A stretch of 64,000 nucleotides of DNA from Siphonodentalium dalli (taxonomy: Eukaryota; Mollusca; Scaphopoda; Gadilida; Siphonodentaliidae). A program made the position numbers and the translations under genes. The stretch lies in NCBI GenBank assembly GCA_032622095.1, contig CP136067.1, positions 49,763,899-49,827,898 on the forward strand, in the 5' to 3' direction. Below are positions 11,479 through 23,471 of this stretch, piece by piece; within the stretch, counting starts at the first letter, position 1; each line of letters starts with the position of its first letter. The notes beneath the pieces are model-generated. The model did not search any database and had not been told where the DNA came from. It saw only the letters and a list, made by a program, of their open reading frames with translations.

Positions 11479-11700
11479 ACTGCCAACAATAATGTGGGGA
11501 GTTTGATGCAGAAGTGAAACCTGCGTTGCGGATATGTTATAAAACAGTATATATCTGACGATAAAACGTTATTGTCCCATTTTAGCTTTGTTATATCTCC
11601 TGCCAACAATAATGTGGGGAGTTTGACGCAGAAGTTAAACCTGCATTACGGAAATGTTATAAAACAGTTACCCCGATCTGTGCCAAATGCACTGCTTCCG
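11479..11700 (+). repeat. Two-copy direct repeat of about 121 bp
   Basis: GCCAACAATAATGTGGGGAG and the sequence after it (AAACCTGC, ATGTTATAAAACAGT) occur at about 11480 and again at about 11601 with a few substitutions. Confidence 0.7.
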
Positions 11701-12257
11701 GTTTGACCCCAGTTGTCGAAAGACCCTACGGGAAGTGAACGTTACAATAATTACAGTGTATATATATATCTGACTATAAAATGAAAGTTATTGTTCCATT
11801 TTAGCCTTGTTATATCTCCCTGAGATTGTGTTTTTGTTATATCTTTATGGGATAAGCAAATTAGCAATAATATGGCCTGTAATGTCTAAAATTTCCTTAA
11901 ATATGACACAGTGAATTGCATCCTGAAAAAATAAAAAGATAAAAGAAAAAAAAAAGATTTGCCTACCTACCTACCCAATTTTTTTTCAGTCCGTTAGCGG
12001 AAACAAACGTATAATTTTTTTAGGCCTAATCGTGCTGATTCTATTAGGCGCTGCACCTGTCAGTATTTAAGTTGTCTTGATCTAGTAAATGGAGAAAATG
12101 CTCTTACGTCTTCACAAATGGTAATCCGATAACAGTACCATGCAGCTGTAGCATATGCGTGTGATTTAACATATTTATACCAGTATTTATTAATACAGTT
12201 GGTTATTGGTGGGTGTTACTGCTTACCAGGATTACTAGTTACCAAGTCCTACTGTTT
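11701..12257. other. Intron sequence with repeat fragment
   Basis: No gene. About 11940-12035 is a member of the short family ending TCCGTTAGCGGAAACAAACG then AGGCCTAA. The remainder is unassigned. Confidence 0.4.
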
Positions 12258-12328
12258 GTTAGCTGATGAATTAATCGTGACGGTCTTCCTATATGTTATG
12301 AGGACATAAAACGATTACTGATAGCAAC
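12258..12328 (+). ncRNA. SNORD35: Box C/D snoRNA, U35-like copy 2
   Basis: TGATGA (12264-12269) and box D CTGA (12318-12321) frame the conserved guide TTAATCGTGACGGTCTTCC. The segment between the guide and box D (ATATGTTATGAGGACATAAA) differs from the tandem copies, with a C'-like ATGAGGA. The closing stem is weak. Its guide is intact, so it may be an older functional copy. Confidence 0.72.
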
Positions 12329-12388
12329 CAGTAAATATTTGGCATCTGTGGAAATAAGCCTAAATATAGTTATTTTTTTAATCATTAA

Positions 12389-12796
12389 AGGTACTCAATC
12401 CGATTCGCTTGTTCCCATATCATCAGATTCCAACAACAACCTTTTTTGAAATGCCGTTTCAGTTCAGAATCGATTAATTGCCCAAAAATAATGATAACCA
12501 CAGTCAACTATAGCATAAAATTTCACAAAACCTGTTATTTATCAACATTTGTTCAACGAAATCTGGCTTGTTTGTCAAATATCTGATACACAAAAGCCAC
12601 TTGATTTTAGAGTTATCCATCTTAATCTGCAATTTGGTCCGAGACCGTCTTATCATAGACTTTTTACCAGGCCACTAAAAAAAATAGATGATGAAAAATA
12701 ATAGATTTCAAAAATCGATATCGGATCACTGAGCTTTGATGGACGATTTCCTGGACTCGAATGAAATATTTTTTACCCCCGAACCCAAAAAAAAAA
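12389..12796 (+). mobile_element. TTAA-flanked foldback element, copy A (3' truncated)
   Basis: It begins AGGTACTCAATCCGATTCG directly after TTAA (12385-12388) and runs through CCAACAACAAC, GAGACCGTCTT and the GAGCTTTGATGG block, but stops at the A-rich run near 12796 without the inverted right terminus. It gives the uninterrupted sequence for the site where HINE-3 inserted in copy C. Confidence 0.7.
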
Positions 12797-13074
12797 GGCA
12801 TTTGCGAGCATTATAATTAATTCAGATTATGCATCTTTAAAAATTGCAATTGTTTGTGCCTTAAAATTGCCTTCATCATTTTCTAGGGAAAGATAACCTT
12901 CAATTATCACCGGCCCTGCTTTATTTTTCTAATTTCTGAGAACAATTATTTTTAATGGCCTAATTAATGGTGCTAGACATGGTGTCTGGCTCTTGAGTTG
13001 ATTCCCTTGGTCACTATCCCAAAATCCATATATGCCTTGCTACCATATAATATACAACACCAAGTGCAACATGC
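12797..13074. other. Intron sequence without a gene
   Basis: Nothing recognised. Confidence 0.35.
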
Positions 13075-13082
13075 ATGGTTTG

Positions 13083-13548
13083 TAGAGGTGCCACGACTAT
13101 TGATTTTGATAATCGGTCGTCAATAATCGAGTGCATTCAGTTCATTGAACACGGTGACAGTCGGCACATTTCAAAGACATATTGCCACCTTTCAAGTATA
13201 CTAAAATATACAACGATGTCGCAATGTGTTCAAATCTGCAGTGCGGCCAATTTGTTGAATATACAACGATCCGACGAGAAACCATGTCGCATCATCAAAT
13301 GAACTGCCGACTGTTTGCAACATATATCAGTAGTACTCATGTTATTGGAATCTCTTTGGTACGCGATCAAAGGATGTTAACACCTCGGTTGTAGATAGAA
13401 CTTTGTAAAATAAACACGGTATTCAATAATACCCGGCATCTTCTGACATCCGATATAAATAACACAGATTAATCGACGATGGAAATGGTAATCGATTATC
13501 GGCTTTATCAACGGTTCATCGATTATACGATTAATCGTGGCACCCCTA
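13083..13548. mobile_element. hAT miniature element with perfect 8-bp target duplication
   Basis: Termini TAGAGGTGCCACGA and inverted TAGGGGTGCCACGA are flanked by ATGGTTTG on both sides (13075-13082 and 13549-13556). TAGRGGTG termini with 8-base duplications are characteristic of hAT elements. No transposase frame in 466 bases. Confidence 0.88.
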
Positions 13549-13840
13549 ATGGTTTGTCTATCTCTTTCATAATTTGCTAGTAGCTCAGCTTATTAACACT
13601 TTAACTGAGCTATTTTATGGGTTTTCATAAATGATCGTTTATTCTATTTCTTGCATGCGGCCAACAACCACATTACTTTTATCAAAACTTCCGATACTTA
13701 GGGTGACTGTTAAGTCCAAAGAAAAAACAAAAAACATGGCTATTACAGCATGAATCATAAAAGAATCAGGACGAACAGGAACTTTTTATCCCGCATTGAT
13801 GTGGTACTAGTACCCAGACTGCTGAATATTTAATGGAATG

Positions 13841-13915
13841 GTTGTAACTGATGAATTAATCGTGACGGTCTTCCTAACTGTTATGAGGACATTGAAACGA
13901 TTACTGATAACAGCC
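13841..13915 (+). ncRNA. SNORD35: Box C/D snoRNA, U35-like copy 3
   Basis: TGATGA at 13849-13854, intact guide TTAATCGTGACGGTCTTCC, C'-like ATGAGGA, box D CTGA at 13904-13907. Flanks GGTTGT and ACAGCC can pair as a six-base closing stem with one G-U. It resembles copy 2 more than the tandem copies, so both predate the tandem amplification. Confidence 0.78.
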
Positions 13916-14332
13916 ACAGAATGCTATTTTTAGGGAAATAAGAAAATCAATTAATTTTGTTCATAAGTTATGTTTGCCCCTTCTTTCTACTTATGAACGA
14001 CATTAAGCGATCATAGAAAGAGATCGGCAGATATATATTGTTGATTTTAATTGGCTGATACTCATTACTGAGCAATCAATTGGTAATGCCATTGAACATG
14101 GATGTTGATTGTTTATTTTACTTCGCTACATGAACTATGACACCAATATATTATGCCAACACCTTGTGAAATTATGATTGATCTAATTGCTTGTTTTTCA
14201 AATTAGATAGAGCAATGGAGCATAATGACAGTTTTTGGCGCACCATGGATTATCATATCTCGTTGAAATTTGGTATGCTTGTTTGGCACCGGGAGGGCTT
14301 TCAAAAGAGGGTTCATTGACGTAGCCTTTGTC

Positions 14333-15399
14333 TAGAGCTGGGACGGTTATGGGTTTTTCGTGACCGGTTATGAACGGCAAAAAACCGCGATTAACCGGTT
14401 AACCGCATATTATAGGTATTATTATGGGTGTGTAAGCCCAGTATGCAGAACGGCGATGATTGTGATGCTCACTGACATGGTAAGTTTGAGAACGACTCCT
14501 GCCCATTATACAAAGAAGTTGTCACCCATGACACACATAATCACATACCGGTACTGTAAAAACATATTTTTCGTGTTCAGTGACAACGTAGACCTATGTG
14601 TTCCTACGTGTGGCCAAACACAAAGAACTGACCTCTTGGTTATGTAAACACACAGTGGGTATCATAATGGAGCAGAAGGGGGAACTTGTCAATTAACAAA
14701 AATGTCTTCCAAACTGCGTCAACTTTATTCACTCGAAACCAAAATATTCAAACACGTGCTTTTGTATACGTTTTTATACGTATACGTTTTAGCATTCGGC
14801 AAACCTCGTCAGATTCCATCACCGTTTGCCCCCAGAGGTCACAGGTCGAGGAGTTCAGAATGCCGTTTTAGTAGAAATACAACTGCCTTGTCAGTGCTGT
14901 TAAATAATTACACTCAATGGCTTTTGTTAAACATGCAATTAGTCGCCATGTATGTAGACAATGGATGACGAATAAAGCGCCGGGCTTATTGTTTTCCTAA
15001 TCAGTCCTAATCGAATTAAATCGGAACATTGATATAAACTATAGTCAGACTATAGATAACCCACATTGCCGCTTACATAATAACCAGGGCATTCCTGACT
15101 CCAAGCATACACTTTGGGAACAAGACGGCTGTCCTTTGATGTTTCGTTTTGACGTCGGCAGGCTGTGAAATGTAGCCTTCAATGAGCCGACACACCGCGT
15201 TTGATGTTGTTCCGTCAATCTCGGATTCATTTTAATTGACGGAGACAGATTAACCCTCTTATAGCCAGTTATAGCTGACCATCACAGTGATCATACACTA
15301 TAATAGTGATGTTACGGTTAACCGGCCACGGCAAATCCGTGACCGCTCACGGCCATAGTTGGTGGTTAACCGGTTAACCGCATAACCGTCCCAGCTCTA
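14333..15399. mobile_element. hAT non-autonomous element in the first snoRNA unit
   Basis: Termini TAGAGCTGGGACGGTTATG are inverted at both ends, with a perfect 8-base target duplication CCTTTGTC (14325-14332 and 15400-15407). The outer 40 bases of each end also carry inverted GGTTAACCGGTTAACC-type palindromes. Length is 1067 bases, with no transposase frame. Removing it restores the unit sequence GTAGCCTTTGTCTACATG seen in neighbours. Confidence 0.9.
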
Positions 15400-15479
15400 C
15401 CTTTGTCTACATGTTCGACTGAGTGATAGCTGGAATTTACATTGTATCCCCATCAACAGTCTAGTTGCCTTTTAAGAGT

Positions 15480-15550
15480 TGTCTCATGATGAGTTAATCG
15501 TGACGGTCTTCCTATACAAAACTGAGGATACTATACGATTGCTGAAGACA
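15480..15550 (+). ncRNA. SNORD35: Box C/D snoRNA, U35-like copy 4
   Basis: A small nucleolar RNA predicted to guide 2'-O-methylation of 28S rRNA. Box C ATGATGA (15486-15492) and box D CTGA (15542-15545) are closed by the stem TGTCT/AGACA (15480-15484 with 15546-15550). The guide after box C, TCGTGACGGTCT, can pair 12 bases (two G-U) with the universally conserved 28S segment AGACCGTCGTGA. Vertebrate U35 pairs with the same segment, and its paralogue SNORD35B is hosted by RPS11, so this is very probably the U35 homologue. A D'-like CTGA and C'-like GAGGATA lie in the middle. The second guide position (ACTATACGATTG upstream of box D) has no target I recognise. Confidence 0.85.
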
Positions 15551-16605
15551 GTTTCTTTTGTCTTGTTAAATCTATGCATTTTATAATTCATAATTTCTTG
15601 TAAAGCGATTTCTATAGTAAATCATTCTCATGGTGTCAAGCCTGCCTACCCCCTCCCCCTTTAGGATATTGTTACCAATATATCGCTGATGTACAACATG
15701 AATATGGATGATGGAAAGTATTGTTTTTCACCGAGTTAATCCCCTTTCTTGACTTAGAGAGTCAACTTCCTATTCAAGATAACCATCTATTATCGGGGGA
15801 ATTGTGGTCGCGACCTTTTATTGAGATTATATTTAAGTTTGGTGTTATGATCCACTGGTCAGCATATTTCTAGAAGGTCTTCGAACTCTTTGCAATTTCA
15901 TAGAAGTTAGACCAGAAAACACAATTAATGTTTTTACATTATGATTAAGTAATGTAGATTTCAGTTATAATCAGTAAACAGGATGATAGAACTAAGAGGA
16001 GATTGGATCCTACAAGTTTCCAGAAAATAAAGAGCAATGATGACACAATTGTCTCGTTCGACTGAGTTCAATGATTACAAATCATCGGAATCTTCTGAGC
16101 TCTTTCTGTTGTTAACTCATTCACTGCTGAGTGGTTTCTCCCATTCAGGTCTCGCAGATTACACTGGATTGTTCTATTTATCATTTAATGGGATGTTCTG
16201 ATGTATACAAGCACACAGGCAGAGAAAAACCCAAGGGATGCCCATATCATGCTCAACATTTGTATAGTGGATTACATGCATCCGTCCGTTCATATATCTC
16301 AACCATGGGTTATCGGATCTCAATGTAAATTGGTTTGCAGGTTTGGCATCAGGAGGGCTTTCAAAAGAGGGTTTATTGACATTCATATTTTCCATTCAAT
16401 AGTCATTTAATATCACTCTTTGTTCTTCTGAAAATGTTGGATTTCCGCTAATCATGGGTTATCGGATCTCGATGAAATATGGTATGCATGTTTGGCTGGC
16501 ACCAGGACGTCTATCATTGACATAACATTTGTCTACCTGGTCGACTGAGTGATGGCTGAAATCTACATTGTATCCCCATCAACAGTATGGTTCCCTTTTA
16601 AGAGT

Positions 16606-16678
16606 TGTCATATGATGAGTTAATCGTGACGGTCTTCCTATACAAAACTGTGAGGATACTATACGATTGCTGAAGACA
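16606..16678 (+). ncRNA. SNORD35: Box C/D snoRNA, U35-like copy 5
   Basis: Box C ATGATGA (to 16618), intact guide, box D CTGA 16670-16673, stem TGTC/GACA. It has the CTGTGAGGATACT centre typical of the tandem copies. Confidence 0.84.
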
Positions 16679-17729
16679 GTTTCTTTTGTCTTGTTAAAAC
16701 TATGCATTCTATAATTCATAATTCTTTGTAAATCAATTCCTATAGTAATTTAGTAAATCATTCTCATGGTGTCAAGCCTACCTACCCCGTCACCCTTTAG
16801 GATATTGTTATCAATATATTGCTGATGAACAATATGTTTATTCATGACGGAAAGTATTGTTTTTCACAGAGTTATTCCCCTTTCTTGATTTAGAAAGTCA
16901 ACCTCATATTAATTATAACCATCTATTTTCGTGGGAATTGTGGTCGGCGCCCTTTTGTTGAGATTATATTTAAGTTTGGTGTTATGATCCACAGGTCAGC
17001 ATATTTCTAGACGGTCTTCGAACACTTTGCAAATGCGTAGAACAGAAAAAACAATGTTTTTACATTATGATTAAGTAATGTAGATTTCAGTTATAATCAG
17101 TAAATAGGATGATAGAACTGAGAGGAGATTGAATTCTACAAATTTCCAGAAAAGAAAGAGCAATGATGACACAATTGTCTCGTTCGACTGAGTTCAATGA
17201 TTACAAATCATCGGAATCTTCTGAGCTCTTTCTGTTAACTCATTCACTGCTGAATGGTTTCTCCCATTCTGGTCTCGCAGATTACACTGGATTGTTCTAT
17301 TTATCATTTAATGGGATGTTCTGATGGATACAAGTACACAGGCAGAGAAAAACCCAAGGTGCCCATATCATGCTCAACATTTTTATAGTGGATTACATGC
17401 ATCCGTCCGTTCATATATCTCAACCGTGGGTTATCGGATCTCAATGTAAATTGGTTTGCAGGTTTGGCATCAGGAGGGCTTTCAAAAGAGGGTTTATTGA
17501 CATTCATATTTTCTGTTCAACAGAGTTATTTAATATCATTCTTTGTTCTTCTGAAAAGGTTGGATTTCCGCTAAATCATGGGTTATCGGATCTCAATTAA
17601 ATTTGGTATGCATGTTTGGCTGGCACCAGGACGTCTATCATTGACATAACATTTGTCTACCTGGTCGACTGAGTGATGGCTGAAATCTACATTGTACCCC
17701 CATCAACAGTCTGGTTCCCTTTTAAGAGT

Positions 17730-17802
17730 TGTCATATGATGAGTTAATCGTGACGGTCTTCCTATACAAAACTGTGAGGATACTATACGATTGCTGAAGA
17801 CA
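17730..17802 (+). ncRNA. SNORD35: Box C/D snoRNA, U35-like copy 6
   Basis: TGATGA 17737-17742, intact guide, box D CTGA 17794-17797, stem TGTC/GACA. Core identical to copy 5. Confidence 0.84.
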
Positions 17803-18455
17803 AGTTTCTTTTGTCTTGTTAAAACTATGCATTCTATAATTCATAATTCCTTGTAAAGCAATTCCTATAGTAATTTAGTAAATCATTCTCATGGTGTCAA
17901 GCCTACCTACCCCGTCACCCTTTAGGATATTGTTATCAATATATTGCTGATGTACAGCATGTTTATGGATGACGGAAAGTATTGTTTTTCAGAGTTATTC
18001 CCCTTTCTTGATTAGAAAGTCAACCTCATATTAATTATAACCATCTATTTTCGTGGGAATTGTGGTCGGCGCCCTTTTGTTGAGATTATATTTAAGTTTG
18101 GTGTTATGATCCACAGGTCAGCCTATTTCTAGACGGTCTTCGAACTCTTTGCAAATGCATAGAACAGAAAAAAACAATTAATGTTTTTACATTATGATTA
18201 AGTACGGTAATGTAGATTTCAGTTATAATACAGTAAATAGGATGATGGAACTAAGAGGAGATTGGATTCTACATATTTCCAGAAAAAAAAAGAGCAATGA
18301 TGAACCAATTATCTCGTTAACCTGACTTCAATGATAACAAATCAAAATCTTCTGAGCTCTTTCTGTTGTTAACTCATGAATGGTTTCTCCCATTCAGGTT
18401 CTCACAGATTACACTGGATTGTTCTATTTATCATTTAATGGGATGTTCTCATGGA

Positions 18456-18713
18456 TTGACTGTTTTTCATAATATTACACTTCATTTTCGACTTATTTTG
18501 ACTTAGAAAATTCTGTCTGACTTAATAGCTTTAACAAATATGAACCAATTTGAATAATTTTTTCTGTACAAGTTTTTTGTGACACCATATCGATATTATT
18601 AGTCCGAAGTTTTCTTTAAAGTTAAAAATCTTTTTTGTTGGGTTTACGGATAATGCGGGTTGAATTTGCCACGGTGGGGGTATGCTAGCACTCGAGTGCA
18701 CACCTCTTGTTAT
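18456..18713. repeat. Foreign segment replacing part of a snoRNA unit
   Basis: The unit reads normally to GGGATGTTCTCATGGATTG, then continues with unrelated AT-rich sequence ending GAGTGCACACCTCTTG, and rejoins the unit at TTATCAATATATTGCTG. The lost part would have carried a snoRNA. The end resembles CACGCCCAGCGTAGCTCTTG at 28.65 kb, suggesting a truncated element of that family. Confidence 0.55.
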
Positions 18714-19630
18714 CAATATATTGCTGATGTACAACATGTTTATGGATGATGGAAAGTATTGTTTTTCAGAGTTATTCCCCTTTCTTGATTAGAAAGTCAA
18801 CCTCATATTAATTATAACTATCTATTTTCATTGGAATTGTTGTCGGCACCCTTTTGTTGAAATTATATTTAAGTTTGGTGTTATGATCCACAGGTCAGCT
18901 TATTTCTAGACTAGACGGTCTTCGAACTCTTTGCAAATGTAATGTTTTTACATTATGATTAAGGAATGTAGATTTCAGTTATAATACAGTAAATAGGATG
19001 ATAGAACTAAGAGGAGATTGGATCCTACAAATTTCCAGAAAAGAAAGAGCAATGATGACACAATTGTCTCGTTCGACTGAGTTCAATGATTACAAATCAT
19101 CGGAATCTTCTGAGCTCTTTCTGTTAACTCATTCATTGCTGAATGGTTTCTCCCATTCAGGTCTCGCAGATTACACTGGATTGTTCTATTTATCATTTAA
19201 TGGGATGTTCTGATGGATACAAGCACACAGGCAGAGAAAAACCCAATGGATGCCCATATCAATATGATATCATGCTCAACATTTTTATAGTTGATTACAT
19301 GCATCCGTTCGTTCATATATCTCAACCATGGGTTATCGGATCTCAATGTAAATTGGTTTGCAGGTTTGGCATCAGGAGGGCTTTCAAAAGAGGGTTTATT
19401 GACACTCATATTTTCCGTTCAATAGAGTTATTTAATATCACTCTTTGTTCTTCTGAAAATGTTGGATTTCCGCAAATCATGGGTTATCGGATCTCGATGA
19501 AATTTGGTATGCATGTTTGGCTGGCACCAGGACGTCTATCATTGACATAACATTTGTCTACCTGGTCGACTGAGTGATGGCTGAAATCTACATTGTATCC
19601 CCATCAACAGTCTGGTTCCCTTTTAAGAGT

Positions 19631-19703
19631 TGTCATATGATGAGTTAATCGTGACGGTCTTCCTATACAAAACTGTGAGGATACTATACGATTGCTGAAG
19701 ACA
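19631..19703 (+). ncRNA. SNORD35: Box C/D snoRNA, U35-like copy 7
   Basis: TGATGA 19638-19643, intact guide, box D CTGA 19695-19698, stem TGTC/GACA. Core identical to copy 6. Confidence 0.84.
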
Positions 19704-20760
19704 AGTTTCTTTTGTCTTGTTAAAACTATGCATTCTATAATTCATAATTCCTTGTAAAGCAATTCCTATAGTAATTTAGTAAATCATTCTCATGGTGTCA
19801 AGCCTACCTACCCCGTCACCCTTTAGGATATTGTTATCAATATATTGCTGATGTACAGCATGTTTATGGATGACGGAAAGTATTGTTTTTCACAGAGTTA
19901 TTCCCCTTTCTTGATTAGAAAGTCAACCTCATATTAATTATAACCATCTATTTTCGTGGGAATTGTGGTCGGCGCCCTTTTGTTGAGATTATATTTAAGT
20001 TTGGTGTTATGATCCACAGGTCAGCCTATTTCTAGACGGTCTTCGAACTCTTTGCAAATGCATAGAACAGAAAAAAACAATTAATGTTTTTACATTATGA
20101 TTAAGTACGGTAATGTAGATTTCAGTTATAATACAGTAAATAGGATGATGGAACTAAGAGGAGATTGGATTCTACAAATTTCCAGAAAAAAAAGAGCAAT
20201 GATGAACCAATTATCTCGTTAACCTGAGTTCAATGATAACAAATCAAAATCTTCTGAGCTCTTTCTGTTGTTAACTCATGAATGGTTTCTCCCATTCAGG
20301 TTCTCACAGATTACACTGGATTGTTCTATTTATCATTTAATGGGATGTTCTGATGGATACAAGCACACAGGCAGAGAAAAACCCAATGGATGCCCGTATC
20401 ATGCTCAACATTTTTATAGTTTATTACATGCATCCGTCCGTTCATATATCTCAACCATGGGTTATCGGATCTCAATGTAAATTGGTTTGCAGGTTTGGCA
20501 TCTGGAGGTCTTTCAAAAGAGGGTTTATTGACATTCATATTTTCCGTTCAATAGAGTTATTTAATATCACTCTTTGTTCTTCTGAAAATGTTGGATTTCC
20601 GCTAAATCATGGGTTATCAGATCTCGATGAAATATGGTATGCATGTTTGGCTGGCACCAGGACGTCTATCATTGACATAACATTTGTCTACATGGTCGAC
20701 TGAGTGATGGCTGAAATCTACATTGTATCCCCATCAACAGTATGGTTGCCTTTTAAGAGT

Positions 20761-20833
20761 TGTCATATGATGAGTTAATCGTGACGGTCTTCCTATACAA
20801 AACTGTGAGGATACTATACGATTGCCGAAGAGA
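20761..20833 (+). ncRNA. SNORD35: Box C/D snoRNA, U35-like copy 8, box D mutated
   Basis: TGATGA 20768-20773 and the guide are intact. Box D reads CCGA (20825-20828) in place of CTGA, and the 3' half of the stem is changed (AGAGAG). Box D is required for 15.5K/NOP58 binding and stability, so this copy is probably dead. Confidence 0.6.
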
Positions 20834-21727
20834 GTTTCTTTTGTCTTGTTAAAACTATGCATTCTATAATTCATAATTCCTTGTAAAGCAATTCCTATAG
20901 TAATTTAGTATATCATTCTCATGGTGTCAAGCCTACCTACCCGTCACCCTTTAGGATATTGTTATCAATATATTGTTGATGTACAACATGTTTATGGATG
21001 AACTCTTTGCAAATGCATAGAACAGAAAATAACAATTAATGTTTGTACATTATGATTAAGTAATGTAGATTTCAGTTATAATACAGTAAATAGGATGATA
21101 GAGCTAAGAGGAGATTGAATTCTACAAATTTCCACACAAAAAAGAGCAATGATGACCCAATTATCTCGTTAACCTGAGTTCAATGATAACAAATCAAAAT
21201 CTTCTGAGCTCTTTCTGTTGTTAACTCATGAATGGTTTCTCCCATTCGGGTTCTCACAGATTACACTGGATTGTTCTATTTATCATTTAATGGGATGTTC
21301 TCATGGATACAAGCACACAGGCAGAGAAAAACCCCAATTGATGCCCATATATCATGCTCAAATCATGCTCAACATTTTTATAGTGGATACATGCGTCCGT
21401 CCGTTCATATATCTCAACCACGGGTTATCGGATCTCAATGTTGTTGGTTTGCAGGTTTGGCATCAGGAGGGCTTTCATAAGAGGGTTTATTGACATTCAT
21501 ATTTTCCGTTCAATAGAGTTATTTAATATCACTCTTTGTTCTTCTGAAAATGTTGGATTTCCGCTAAATCATGGGTTATCGGATCTCGATGAAATTTGGT
21601 ATGCATGTTTGGCTGGCACCAGGACGTCTATCATTGACATAACATTTGTCTACCTGGTCGACTGAGTGATGGCTGAAATCTACATTGTATCCCCATCAAC
21701 AGTATGGTTCCCTTTTAAGAGTTGTGA

Positions 21728-22259
21728 CAGGGATTTTTCTGCCTATTTTGGGAATGGGTTCGGGTCCCTTCGAATTGGGAAAAATGTGTCTTTACAGACC
21801 AAAATTGGGAATTTTCCATGTTTTTGAAAAATTCAATTAATCACTGTTACACACATGTAAATAGTACTAATTCCGTAATTTTCGGGTGTATAACGCGACT
21901 GTACACGTGTTTTATATAAATCAGAAATTTATTTAGAGGTATCTTCCCTCTTTCATAAATGCGCTGACTGGTAGAGGGGAGGTAATTTGCATGTTAAGCT
22001 AATAGTTAGGTTGCTGCATGTACATTATACAATGCGGGCTCCCGATATCGCTGATTTATTACGGGTTTTCAGCCGCTTATCGATCGACTGAGTGTACAAA
22101 ACATCAGAATAATTTATAATTATTCAATAAACCTGATGGTAATATATACCTGCCTGCAATTGGGAATTTGGTGGTTAAAAATTGGGAATGAAGGAGCATT
22201 TTTCCCATTGGGAATGGGGCCGAATACCGGACCCTGAGGACACCTAAAAAAAATCCCTG
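21728..22259. mobile_element. hAT-like miniature element abutting a snoRNA
   Basis: Termini CAGGGATTTTT and AAAATCCCTG are inverted, of hAT type. The insertion lies between the unit sequence AAGAGTTGT and the snoRNA at 22260, touching its closing stem. No clean 8-base duplication is visible (left GTTGTGA, right TGTCACAT). Interior unidentified. Confidence 0.65.
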
Positions 22260-22332
22260 TGTCACATGATGAGTTAATCGTGACGGTCTTCCTATACAAA
22301 ACTGTGAGGACACTATACGATTGCTGAAGACA
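22260..22332 (+). ncRNA. SNORD35: Box C/D snoRNA, U35-like copy 9
   Basis: TGATGA 22267-22272, intact guide, box D CTGA 22324-22327, stem TGTC/GACA. GAGGACACT replaces GAGGATACT in the centre. A transposon ends at its first base, which may affect 5' flanking pairing. Confidence 0.82.
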
Positions 22333-23400
22333 GTTTCTTTTGTCTTGTTAAGTTTCTTTTGTCTTGTTAAAACTATGCATTCTATAATTCATAATTCTTT
22401 GTAAATCAATTCCTATAGTAATTTAGTAAATCATTCTCATGGTGTCAAGCCTACCTACCCCGTCACCCTTTAGGATATTGTTATCAATATATTGCTGATG
22501 AACAATATGTTTATGGATGACGGAAAGTATTGTTTTTCACAGAGTTATTCCCCTTTCTTGATTTAGAAAGTCAACCTCATATTAATTATAACCATCTATT
22601 TTCGTGGGAATTGTGGTCGGCGCCCTTTTGTTGAGATTATATTTAAGTTTGGTGTTATGATCCACAGGTCAGCATATTTCTAGACGGTCTTCGAACACTT
22701 TGCAAATGCATAGAACAGAAAAAACAATGTTTTTACATTATGATTAAGTAATGTAGATTTCAGTTGTAATCAGTAAATAGGATCATAGAACTGAGAGGAG
22801 ATTGAATTCTACAAATTTCCAGAAAAGAAAGAGCAATGATGACACAATTGTCTCGTTCGACTGAGTTCAATGATTACAAATCATCGGAATCTTCTGAGCT
22901 CTTTCTGTTGTTAACTCATGAATGGTTTCTCCCATTCGGGTTCTCACAGATTACACTGGATTGTTCTATTTATCCTTTAATGGGATGTTCTGATGGATAC
23001 ATGCACACAGGCAGAGAAAAACCCAAGGGATGCCCATATCATACTCAACATCTTTATAGTTGATTACATGCATCTGTCCGTTCATATATCTCAACCATGG
23101 GTTATCGGATCTCAATGTAAATTGGTTTGCAGGTTTGACATCAGGAGGGCTTTCAAAAGAGGGTTTATTGACATTCATATTTTCCGTTCAATAGAGTTAT
23201 TTAATATCACTCTTTGTTCTTCTGAAAATGTTGGATTTCCGCTAAATCATGGGTTATCGGATCTCGATGAAATTTGGTATGCATGTTTGGCTGGCACCAG
23301 GACGTCTTTCATTGACATAACATTTGTCTACCTGGTCGACTGAGTAATGGCTGAAATCTACATTGTATCCCCATCAACAGTATGGTTCCCTTTTAAGAGT

Positions 23401-23471
23401 TGTCATATGATGAGTTAATCGTGACGGTCTTCCTATACAAAACTGAGGATACTATACGATTGCTGAAGACA
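23401..23471 (+). ncRNA. SNORD35: Box C/D snoRNA, U35-like copy 10
   Basis: TGATGA 23408-23413, intact guide, D'-like CTGA as in copy 4, box D CTGA 23463-23466, stem TGTC/GACA. Confidence 0.84.

Larger units (their letters stand above)
10130..11500 (+). repeat. Short tandem family (GTCTTATGCGCC/CCACAATAAT), interrupted
   Basis: Copies of a ~100-base unit containing TCTTATGCGCC, GGGAATATGCGCCGCAAC and CCCACAATAAT occur at 10130-10299, 10986-11101 and 11437-11500. A Helitron (10300-10985) and a miniature element (about 11102-11440) interrupt the array. Confidence 0.65.

Noticed and set aside
19143-23343. Recurrent 70-135-codon frames in the snoRNA units
   Set aside because: Frames shift and break between near-identical units, so there is no coding constraint; this is intron DNA.
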